From NCBI GenBank assembly GCA_014378155.1, contig JACMOF010000497.1, positions 1 through 12,414 on the forward strand: a stretch of 12,414 nt of DNA, written 5' to 3'. Source of the stretch: Caulobacter sp. GTDB taxonomy: Bacteria; Pseudomonadota; Alphaproteobacteria; Caulobacterales; Caulobacteraceae. This document shows, piece after piece, positions 1-5,404 of the stretch (positions within the stretch are counted from its first letter, which is position 1; the number at the start of each line of letters is the position of its first letter). Position numbers and translations under genes: made by a program. The notes under the pieces are model-generated. The model did not search any database and was not told where the DNA came from. It saw only the letters and a list, made by a program, of their open reading frames with translations.

Positions 1-275
1 GCCATTGTATCCTCTCAAGAAAGCCGGGTTTAGCGGCCTTCGCTGTGTGGCCGTGGTCCGGGCTGGCGGCCCTCCCACGGATTTGAGCTCGCCGAGAACG
101 ACGAGCACGCCCCGAGACAAAAGTCCTGGAGCGAGGCGCGTCGCTTAGCAGGTGCGGGGTGGGGAGTCTAGGTGGGGGCGCAAGAGACGAGCCTGCAAGC
201 GGACGCTTGGGAGGACCGTTATGGGTGGCTGTCGGACATTGGACAGGCTCGACTTGGTGTTGCACGACAAGAGGG
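1..275. other. Left-edge stretch without a supported gene
   Basis: No reading frame here has a convincing start, ribosome binding site or conserved motif. The composition is more mixed and less GC-rich than the rest of the window. The stretch precedes a small lipoprotein gene that also has atypical composition, so it may be part of an acquired or degenerating segment. A GCTAAACC-like sequence on the minus strand near 29-36 resembles a Caulobacter -10 element, but it lacks a matching -35. Confidence 0.4.
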
Positions 276-515
276 ATGAGAAGCCCGAAACCTTTGATTC
301 CATGCCTCGCTCTCCTACTGAGCGCGTGCTTCTACAATCCCACCATTGAGGAAGAGATTGCCGGGAAGTGTAGCATTTCGGTGAGTGAATATCAGAAAGC
401 GGAAGATGATTTGGCCGCTGGCCAAAACGGCATGTCAATCCATGCTGGCCGGTGCCGCCTAACCCGAACTTCTAAGGGCGTCACTGAGGGCACAGTCATT
501 GATGGCTCCCGATAG
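276..515 (+). CDS. Small putative lipoprotein, hypothetical
   Basis: I do not recognise this 79-residue protein, but its N-terminus is a clear lipoprotein signal: basic n-region (MRSPK), hydrophobic stretch at residues 6-15, and lipobox L15-S16-A17-C18. It should therefore be lipidated and anchored in the inner or outer membrane facing the periplasm. The mature part is only about 62 residues, starts acidic (TIEEEIAG) and has two further cysteines (GKC and GRC), which could form a disulphide. A longer reading frame begins at 159, but starting at 276 places the signal peptide at the N-terminus, which is the reason for the choice. The upstream AAGAGGG abuts the start codon, so the ribosome binding site is poor. 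Only about 57% of codons end in G/C, far below the neighbours, which suggests recent acquisition. It converges with the membrane protein gene ending at 616. Confidence 0.6.
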   Translation: MRSPKPLIPCLALLLSACFYNPTIEEEIAGKCSISVSEYQKAEDDLAAGQNGMSIHAGRCRLTRTSKGVTEGTVIDGSR

Positions 516-615
516 GCGCGCCGCAACGACCGTCTGACTAGGGTCGAAGTTGGCCATTCTCGCCATTGCCACAAAACGGACGCCTGCATCCTGCCCGCTC
601 TTCTCCTCCGCCGTT

Positions 616-837
616 TCACGGGTGACGAGAAGGCCTGTCGTTCCCCCGCCCCGCTGCCTCGGTCAGGTCGAACAGCAGCTTCGAGGCGCCCGCCGCGATC
701 AACCACAGGAAGGCCAGGATGCGCAGCACAGGCGCGGCTTGTGGATGGTGCGCGGCGAGGACGAGCAGTAGGACGAAGCCTCCGACCGCGGCCAAGGCCA
801 GGGTCAGGGAAGCGAGCTTGCAGTGGAAGACGGACAT
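616..837 (-). CDS. Small two-helix membrane protein, hypothetical
   Basis: This 73-residue protein has two predicted membrane helices, at about residues 9-29 (SLTLALAAVGGFVLLLVLAA) and 37-56 (VLRILAFLWLIAAGASKLLF), joined by a short HHPQA loop. It ends in a charged, Gly/Arg-rich tail. The reading frame is open further upstream, but that extension is rich in Arg, Ser and Pro and unlike a membrane protein. The internal ATG at 837, with GGAA about 8 bases upstream, is a better start. Codon use is strongly G/C-ending, like the native genes. It lies downstream of nusG in the same direction but beyond a strong terminator, so it probably has its own promoter in 838-1002. I do not recognise a family; a small inner-membrane protein of unknown role is all that can be said. 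Confidence 0.55.
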   Translation of the reverse strand: MSVFHCKLASLTLALAAVGGFVLLLVLAAHHPQAAPVLRILAFLWLIAAGASKLLFDLTEAAGRGNDRPSRHP

Positions 838-1002
838 CGGACGGTTCCGGACGGCGGATAAGGCCGTCGTTGTCGCGCCGGAAGGCGTAAGCGATCCATT
901 CGGTATCGGGCTGGAGACGTAAGGGCGGCGTAAGGCCTGCCGACACCCACTTGCTCCCACCTGGCCGCTTCGCGGTCTGTCAGCGGCGAGGGGCGGAATG
1001 CA

Positions 1003-1033
1003 AAAACCCCGCGCCTTGCGAGCGCGGGGTTTT
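1003..1033 (-). terminator. Rho-independent terminator after nusG, probably bidirectional
   Basis: A perfect 12-bp inverted repeat (1003-1014 with 1022-1033, arm AAAACCCCGCGC) encloses a 7-base loop. Read on the minus strand, the GC-rich stem runs into five T residues, as expected of an intrinsic terminator. It starts 26 bases beyond the nusG stop codon and closes the tRNA-Trp/secE/nusG unit. Because the A and T tracts pair, it could also stop transcription arriving from the left. Confidence 0.88.
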
Positions 1034-1059
1034 CGAATGCTTCGGTCGTGAAACCGCCG

Positions 1060-1617
1060 TTAGGCGATCTTCTCGACCTGGCTGTATTCCAGCTCCACCG
1101 GGGTGGCGCGGCCGAAGATCGAGACAGTGACGCGCAGGCGCGAGCGCTCCTCGTCGACCTGCTCGACCGAGCCATTGAAGCTGGCGAACGGGCCGTCGGT
1201 GACGCGGACGTTCTCGCCGATCTCGAACAGCACGACCGTCTTGGGACGCTCGACGCCCTCTTCGATCGCGCCGACGATGCGCTGAACTTCCTTTTCCGAC
1301 ACCGGCTGCGGCTTGGAGGCGCTACCCAGGAAGCCCGTGACCTTCGGGGTATTCTTGATCAGGTGATAGGCTTCATCCGACAGGTGCATCTTCACCAGCA
1401 CATAGCCGGGGAAGAACTTGCGCTCGGCATTGACCTTGCGGCCGCGACGGATCTCGACGACGTCCTCAGTGGGCACCAGGATTTCGGAGAAGCTGTCTTC
1501 CAGGCCGTGGCTCTTGGCCTGTTCGCGGATGCTCTCGGCCACCTTCTTCTCGAAGTTCGAGTAGGCGTGGACGATGTACCACTTGTGGTTCGGGTTGGAC
1601 GCGGTTTCGGTGCTCAT
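1060..1617 (-). CDS. nusG: Transcription termination/antitermination factor NusG
   Basis: NusG binds RNA polymerase at the clamp, suppresses pausing and links the polymerase to Rho or to ribosomal protein S10. The 185-residue length is normal for the family. The NGN domain spans about residues 11-117: it opens with KWYIVHAYSNFEKKV and contains the conserved KFFPGYVLV segment at 67-75. A linker is followed by a KOW domain from about 134 to the end (GENVRVTDGPFASFNG, residues 134-149). It starts 9 bases after the secE stop codon, so the two are cotranscribed. The ATG has no strong Shine-Dalgarno sequence, so translation may be coupled to secE. Unlike the common bacterial arrangement, no rplK-rplA follows; a terminator and an unrelated small gene do. 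Confidence 0.97.
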   Translation of the reverse strand: MSTETASNPNHKWYIVHAYSNFEKKVAESIREQAKSHGLEDSFSEILVPTEDVVEIRRGRKVNAERKFFPGYVLVKMHLSDEAYHLIKNTPKVTGFLGSASKPQPVSEKEVQRIVGAIEEGVERPKTVVLFEIGENVRVTDGPFASFNGSVEQVDEERSRLRVTVSIFGRATPVELEYSQVEKIA

Positions 1618-1626
1618 GGTGTTTTC

Positions 1627-1950
1627 TTATCCCGCGGCGAACTTGAGGAGGAGGTTGGCGCCCATCCCCAGGATCCAGTCGGCGAACGTGAAGAACAGCG
1701 CGCTGATCACCACCATGATGAAGACCATCACCGAGGTGATCCAGGTCTCCTTGCGGGTGGTCCAGGTGATCTTGCGCGCCTCGGCCCGCACTTCCTGAGC
1801 GAACCGCATCGGGTTGAACGGCTTCTTGGGCGCGGCCGGGGCCGCGGTCTTGGCGGCGTTGGACGCCCCGCCCGCGGGTGCGAGGGCCGCGGCCGTCTTG
1901 GCGGCGCGGCTCTTGATCGCTGACGGGCTCGAACCCGGTTTCCTGGCCAT
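1627..1950 (-). CDS. secE: Preprotein translocase subunit SecE
   Basis: SecE is the small subunit that clamps SecY in the protein-conducting channel of the inner membrane. This 107-residue form is the short, single-helix type. The conserved amphipathic segment is at residues 48-70 (MRFAQEVRAEARKITW followed by TTRKETW), and the transmembrane helix is at about 71-94. The first 45 residues are an Ala/Lys/Pro-rich, probably disordered extension, seen in other alphaproteobacterial SecE proteins. The gene begins 65 bases after the 3' end of tRNA-Trp and ends 9 bases before nusG, the classic linkage. The ribosome binding site upstream of the ATG at 1950 is weak. Confidence 0.95.
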   Translation of the reverse strand: MARKPGSSPSAIKSRAAKTAAALAPAGGASNAAKTAAPAAPKKPFNPMRFAQEVRAEARKITWTTRKETWITSVMVFIMVVISALFFTFADWILGMGANLLLKFAAG

Positions 1951-2015
1951 GACTTAAGAGGCTCGCGACTTTCGGTGGGTCAGCCCGAAAAGCCGGACCG
2001 ACCGATGACATATAG

Positions 2016-2091
2016 TGGCAGGAGTGGAGGGACTCGAACCCACGACCCTCGGTTTTGGAGACCGATGCTCTACCAGCTGAGCTACACTCCT
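2016..2091 (-). tRNA. tRNA-Trp (anticodon CCA)
   Basis: On the minus strand this 76-base gene folds as a complete cloverleaf. The acceptor arms are AGGAGTG and CACTCCT, followed by discriminator G and an encoded CCA end. The D arm is AGCTCAGCTGGTAGAGC, and the anticodon stem TCGGT/ACCGA has loop CTCCAAA, giving anticodon CCA (tryptophan). The T-loop is the standard GTTCGAGTC. It lies 65 bases upstream of secE, a common bacterial arrangement, and probably shares its transcript after processing. Confidence 0.97.
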
Positions 2092-2106
2092 GCAGAACCG
2101 CGATCC

Positions 2107-2135
2107 CTTTAGCGGGGATCTTGGCTTTCCGACAA
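2107..2135 (-). promoter_or_regulatory. Housekeeping promoter for tRNA-Trp-secE-nusG
   Basis: On the minus strand a -35 TTGTCG (2135-2130) and a -10 CTAAAG (2112-2107) are separated by 17 bases. The extended -10, GCTAAAGG, matches six or seven of eight positions of the Caulobacter housekeeping consensus GCTANAWC. Transcription would start near 2100, only about 9 bases before the mature tRNA. A short dyad (GATCCC, 7-base loop, GGGATC; 2102-2120) overlaps the -10 region. Confidence 0.65.
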
Positions 2136-2359
2136 TGAACATCGCGCCGGTAGGCTGTTCAAAAGCCCGCCAGCGCGTTGGTCTCATCGCCAGAGCCGCG
2201 TCGTTTAGCAGGGTCGTTCGAGCCGGGCAAGCGGCCCGGAGCGGGTTCGCGGCGTTCGGCGTTCGGCGCGGCGGCGTTCTTTGCCGGACCGGACCCGGAT
2301 CAAGGGCGCAGGCGGCGCGTTGGAGATGACCAACAACCGACCAGACGGAGGATTTCGCC

Positions 2360-2548
2360 ATGCCGACACCAACCAGCCCGACGCAGGATCGGCCGTCCAA
2401 CCGCGAGGTCGAGAACGAGAACCAGCGGCCTCCAGAGGCCGGCGATGGGGGTGGCAAGGCCCCACGCCCCGCGACGGAGCCGCGAGGCGCCGAAGATAGC
2501 TCAATCTCGCCAAAAACCCAGACGGATCCGGGTTCGGGCGAGGCCTGA
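2360..2548 (+). CDS. Small hydrophilic disordered protein, hypothetical
   Basis: I do not recognise this 62-residue protein. It is almost free of hydrophobic residues and rich in Pro, Glu, Gly, Ser and Thr, so it is probably intrinsically disordered and soluble. It has no cysteine, no aromatic residue and no signal peptide. Two things argue that it is real despite its size: a canonical ribosome binding site, GGAGG at 2347-2351 with an 8-base spacer before the ATG, and third codon positions biased to G/C. Its stop codon lies 4 bases from the end of the convergent lipoprotein gene. Other frames across the same stretch are open too, as is usual at this GC content, but none has a comparable ribosome binding site. 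Confidence 0.6.
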   Translation: MPTPTSPTQDRPSNREVENENQRPPEAGDGGGKAPRPATEPRGAEDSSISPKTQTDPGSGEA

Positions 2549-2552
2549 GCGA

Positions 2553-2936
2553 TCAGCCAGTCTTTTCCGGCGCCGGCGCTGCGGCGGGCGCCGCGCACTG
2601 GATATTGAGATAGGACCACTTCACGTCGGCAAGCTGGCGTCCGCACTCGGTGTTCTTGCCCAGGTCGCGGCCTTGCAGCGACACGGCCACGCCCTTGGCG
2701 GGGTCTGGCGCCGGGGAAGCTCCAGAGATGTCATAATAACCGCCGCCCGGACCGCGCACCACGATGCACGATGTCGATTCGACGGGTCGAACACAGCCCG
2801 AGGCCGTGACCGACTTGCCTTCAAGGGCCACCGGCTGGGCCTTTTCGGCCTTGGTGGCCGCGTTCTCGCCGCAAGCCGCCAAGCTTAACGCTAACAGACT
2901 GGCCGCCGCGGCGGCCTTTACGAACCTTACCCGCAT
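2553..2936 (-). CDS. Cysteine-containing putative lipoprotein, hypothetical
   Basis: This 127-residue protein starts with a clear lipoprotein signal: MRVRFVK, an alanine/leucine h-region at 8-18, and lipobox L19-A20-A21-C22. The mature protein is therefore expected to be membrane-anchored in the periplasm. After a short charged linker it has a compact domain with four cysteines (SGC, TSC, TEC, IQC) that could form two disulphides. Alternating hydrophobic segments around GGGYYDISG and VAVSLQGRD suggest a small beta-barrel, perhaps OB-like; that is inference. The tail is Ala/Pro-rich. The frame is open to 2981, but the ATG at 2936 is preceded by GGAGG with a 5-base spacer and places the signal peptide correctly. 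No family is assigned with certainty. Confidence 0.82.
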   Translation of the reverse strand: MRVRFVKAAAAASLLALSLAACGENAATKAEKAQPVALEGKSVTASGCVRPVESTSCIVVRGPGGGYYDISGASPAPDPAKGVAVSLQGRDLGKNTECGRQLADVKWSYLNIQCAAPAAAPAPEKTG

Positions 2937-2996
2937 ACGTTCCTCCGTATCATTGGCCTCGCGCCAAAGGCGACGAGACAAAGGAAGAGTGCGCCC

Positions 2997-3035
2997 GGTT
3001 TAGGGAGGCGGCAACACAATTTTGACACGGTTCAA
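2997..3035 (-). promoter_or_regulatory. Possible promoter with Fnr/FixK-like box for the lipoprotein gene
   Basis: TTGACACGGTTCAA (3022-3035) matches the TTGA-N6-TCAA half-site pattern of the Crp/Fnr family (Fnr, FixK) exactly. On the minus strand CCTAAACC (3004-2997) matches six of eight positions of the Caulobacter -10 consensus GCTANAWC. If that is the -10, the palindrome is centred about 39 bases upstream of the start, close to the -41.5 typical of class II activation. An effect on the divergent reductase gene is also possible. The assignment rests on pattern matching only. Confidence 0.35.
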
Positions 3036-3103
3036 AAAACAGGCGTCACGGTTTTTGACGCTTTTGAGGAAGATTTTCTCAAGGCCCTTTCAGACCTCGA
3101 AAG

Positions 3104-3130
3104 TTGACATCGGCATGGCTGTGCTCACAT
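3104..3130 (+). promoter_or_regulatory. Possible promoter for the fpr-moeA unit
   Basis: A good -35, TTGACA at 3104-3109, is followed after 13 bases by GCTCACAT (3123-3130), a partial match to the Caulobacter -10 consensus GCTANAWC. The start of transcription would be near 3137, leaving a leader of about 80 bases before the ATG at 3216. The -10 match is weak. Confidence 0.35.
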
Positions 3131-3215
3131 GAGACGCAGGTCGCCTCAGGGCCGTGGCGACACCCTCTAGAATCTCGCGCCTCGCCGCGCGGCAAGGACT
3201 TAGAAGACACGCACC

Positions 3216-4040
3216 ATGACGGCCACGACGATTGCGCCCCCGCCCAAGGAAGCCGCCCAGCACACCGAGACCGTCCTGTGGGTCAAGCATTGGACGGACC
3301 GTCTGTTCAGCTTCGCCATCACCCGTCCGGCCAGCTTCCGTTTCCGCTCCGGCGAGTTCGTGATGATCGGCCTGCCGCCCCGTGAGGAGCTGGGCGAGAA
3401 GAAGCCCATCTTGCGCGCCTATTCGATCGGCTCACCCAGTTTCGCCGAGGAGCTGGAGTTCTTCTCGATCAAGGTCCCCGACGGCCCCCTGACCTCGCGC
3501 CTGCAGCAGATCCAGCCGGGTGATCACGTGCTGCTGGGCAAGAAGCCGACCGGCACCCTGGTGCTGGACGCCGTGCGGCCGGGCAAGCGCCTGTTCCTGT
3601 TCGGCACCGGTACGGGCCTGGCGCCCTGGCTGGCCGTGGCCCGCGACCCCGACGCCTATAGCCGCTTCGAGCAGGTGATCGTCGCCCACGGCGTGCGTGA
3701 GGTGCAGGAACTGGCCTATCGCGACCTGTTCACTTCGGAAATCCACGATGACCCGCTGGTCGGCGACGAGGCCAGGGCTCAGCTCGTCTATTACCCCACC
3801 GTCACCCGCGAGCCGTTCGAGCGTCAGGGCCGGTTCACCGACCTGATCGAGAGCGGCCAACTGTTCCGCGACCTTGGCCTGGACGCCGTCAAGTTCGATC
3901 CCGAGCACGACCGCGCCATGCTGTGCGGCTCGATGGCGATGATCAAGGACACCGCCGCCTTGCTGGAAGCCCACGGGCTGAAGGAAGGCTCAAACGCCGA
4001 GCCTGGCGACTTCGTGATCGAGCGGGCGTTTGTGGGCTGA
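3216..4040 (+). CDS. fpr: Ferredoxin/flavodoxin-NADP(+) reductase
   Basis: This enzyme uses FAD to pass electrons between NADPH and ferredoxin or flavodoxin in the cytosol. It has 274 residues, close to other bacterial FPRs. The FAD domain (about 15-115) contains the flavin-binding RAYS motif at 67-70 and FFSIKVPDGPLTSRL at 82-96. The NADP domain has FGTGTGLAPW at 129-138, HGVRE at 158-162 and LCGSMAMIKD at 236-245. It ends in VIERAFVG, the short C-terminal extension typical of bacterial FPRs, where the final residues stack near the flavin. Relatives are linked to oxidative stress defence or to reducing flavodoxin and ferredoxin for iron-sulphur and radical-SAM enzymes. moeA follows after 21 bases, suggesting a shared transcript. 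The ribosome binding site before the ATG is weak (GAAGA). Confidence 0.93.
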   Translation: MTATTIAPPPKEAAQHTETVLWVKHWTDRLFSFAITRPASFRFRSGEFVMIGLPPREELGEKKPILRAYSIGSPSFAEELEFFSIKVPDGPLTSRLQQIQPGDHVLLGKKPTGTLVLDAVRPGKRLFLFGTGTGLAPWLAVARDPDAYSRFEQVIVAHGVREVQELAYRDLFTSEIHDDPLVGDEARAQLVYYPTVTREPFERQGRFTDLIESGQLFRDLGLDAVKFDPEHDRAMLCGSMAMIKDTAALLEAHGLKEGSNAEPGDFVIERAFVG

Positions 4041-4061
4041 TCTGATCCAGGAGCACGGCTC

Positions 4062-5288
4062 GTGAGCGACGACGTTCCTCCACTCAACAACCTCACCGTC
4101 GAAGAGGCCCGCGCCCGCATGCTGGCCGACGCCGGGCGGCTGGGCGTCGAGGACGTCGTGCTGCAGGCCGGCCTGGGCCGGGTGCTGGCCGCCGCCATCG
4201 TCGCGGACCGTGACCAGCCGCCCTTCGACGCTTCGGCCATGGACGGCTGGGCGGTGCGCTTCGCCGACCTTGCCCCTGGCGCGCATTTCCAGGTGGCCGG
4301 CGAGAGCGCCGCCGGCCATGCCCATGCCCGCCCCGTCGAGGCCGGCCAGGCGGTGCGGATCTTCACCGGCGCCCCCGTGCCGCCCGGCGCCGATACGGTG
4401 GTGATCCAGGAGAACGCCTCACGCGACGGCGGAGTGGTGACCTTCCAGATTGACCGCGATCCGCCGCCCCGCAACATCCGCCCAGCCGGCGGCGACTTCA
4501 GGTCCGGCGACACCTTGCTGCCGGCCGGCGCGCGGCTGGATGCTTGGACGCTGTCCCTGGCCGCCTCGGCCGGCCGGGCCCGACTGAGTGTCGCGCGACA
4601 GCCGCGCGTCGCCATCCTGGCCACCGGCGACGAACTCGTGCCCCCCGGCCACATCCCGGCTCCCGACCAAATCTTCGAGTCAGGCTCCTTCGCCTTGGCG
4701 GCCCTGGTCGAGGGCTGGGGCGGCGAGGCCGAGCGGCTTAAGGCTCGGGGCGACGACTTGGACGCCATCGCCGACGCGGTCGCCGAATGCTCGGCCGACC
4801 TGATCGTCACCGTCGGCGGCGCCTCGGTCGGCGACCACGACCTGGTCAAGCCGGCGCTGAAGACGCTCGGCTTGGCCTTGCGCGTCGAGACCGTCGCGGT
4901 GCGCCCCGGCAAGCCGACCTGGTTCGGGCGCCTGGCCGACGGTCGGCGTGTGCTGGGCCTGCCGGGCAATCCCGCCTCGGCACTGGTCTGCGCCGAGTTG
5001 TTCCTGCGCCCGCTGCTGGCCGCCCTGACCGGCGCCGATCCGGCCCTGCCGATCAGCGCCGGCGCCCTGGCCACGCCCCTGCCCGCCAACGGCCCGCGAG
5101 AACACTGGATGCGCGCCGTGCGAACGATCGACGATGAAGGTCGGGTGAGGGTCACGCCGTTCCCCGACCAGGACTCCTCGCTGATAGGGGTGTTCTCGCG
5201 CGCCGATTGCCTGGTGGTCAGACCAGCCAGCTCCCCGGCGGCGGAGGTTGGAGATGTGGTGGGGCTGCTGCCGCTGGCGCGGGGTTAA
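4062..5288 (+). CDS. moeA: Molybdopterin molybdenumtransferase MoeA
   Basis: MoeA catalyses the last common step of molybdenum cofactor synthesis, inserting molybdate into adenylylated molybdopterin. The protein has 408 residues, normal for the family, and carries all its hallmark segments: PPFDASAMDGWAV (53-65), RIFTGAPVPPGADTVVIQE (99-117), NIRPAGGDF (138-146), ATGDEL (187-192), TVGGASVGDHD (250-260), RPGKPTWFG (281-289) and GLPGNPASA (299-307). The C-terminal beta-barrel domain is intact. The start is a GTG preceded by CAGGAG with an 8-base spacer, only 21 bases after the reductase stop, so cotranscription is likely. In many alphaproteobacteria moeA sits in a trpC-moaC-moeA-lexA cluster; this copy does not, and may be a second paralogue. 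Confidence 0.96.
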   Translation: MSDDVPPLNNLTVEEARARMLADAGRLGVEDVVLQAGLGRVLAAAIVADRDQPPFDASAMDGWAVRFADLAPGAHFQVAGESAAGHAHARPVEAGQAVRIFTGAPVPPGADTVVIQENASRDGGVVTFQIDRDPPPRNIRPAGGDFRSGDTLLPAGARLDAWTLSLAASAGRARLSVARQPRVAILATGDELVPPGHIPAPDQIFESGSFALAALVEGWGGEAERLKARGDDLDAIADAVAECSADLIVTVGGASVGDHDLVKPALKTLGLALRVETVAVRPGKPTWFGRLADGRRVLGLPGNPASALVCAELFLRPLLAALTGADPALPISAGALATPLPANGPREHWMRAVRTIDDEGRVRVTPFPDQDSSLIGVFSRADCLVVRPASSPAAEVGDVVGLLPLARG

Positions 5289-5404
5289 AAGGCGGTCGCC
5301 CACGGCCCCTGACGCCATCTGGCGCCGCAACCGCGACGCCACGCGACGAGCATGCTAAGCCCATTGCGAAGCGGCCTGACGGCGGTCGCGGCGGAGTTTC
5401 GTCA

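Noticed and set aside
1048..1923. 291-codon plus-strand frame opposite nusG and secE
   Set aside because: It runs antisense across two conserved genes and has the Arg/Gly/Asp/His-rich composition of a GC-driven shadow.
2250..2270. Possible LexA box (GTTC repeats) in the tRNA-Trp upstream region
   Set aside because: The spacing of the two GTTC units does not fit the alphaproteobacterial GTTC-N7-GTTC site, and no SOS gene lies nearby. The expected LexA site for the mutasome lies upstream of imuA, outside the window.
3824..5155. 443-codon minus-strand frame opposite fpr and moeA
   Set aside because: Ser/Arg/Pro-rich shadow without domains; it crosses two well-supported plus-strand genes.
5207..5404. 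N-terminal extension of the dehydratase into moeA
   Set aside because: The extension is Gly/Pro/Arg-rich, overlaps the moeA 3' end, and would bury the membrane helices; the ATG at 5405 has a GGAG site.
5345..5404. GCTAAGCC near 5354 as a -10 promoter for the dehydratase
   Set aside because: No acceptable -35 precedes it at the right distance; the match alone is too weak.
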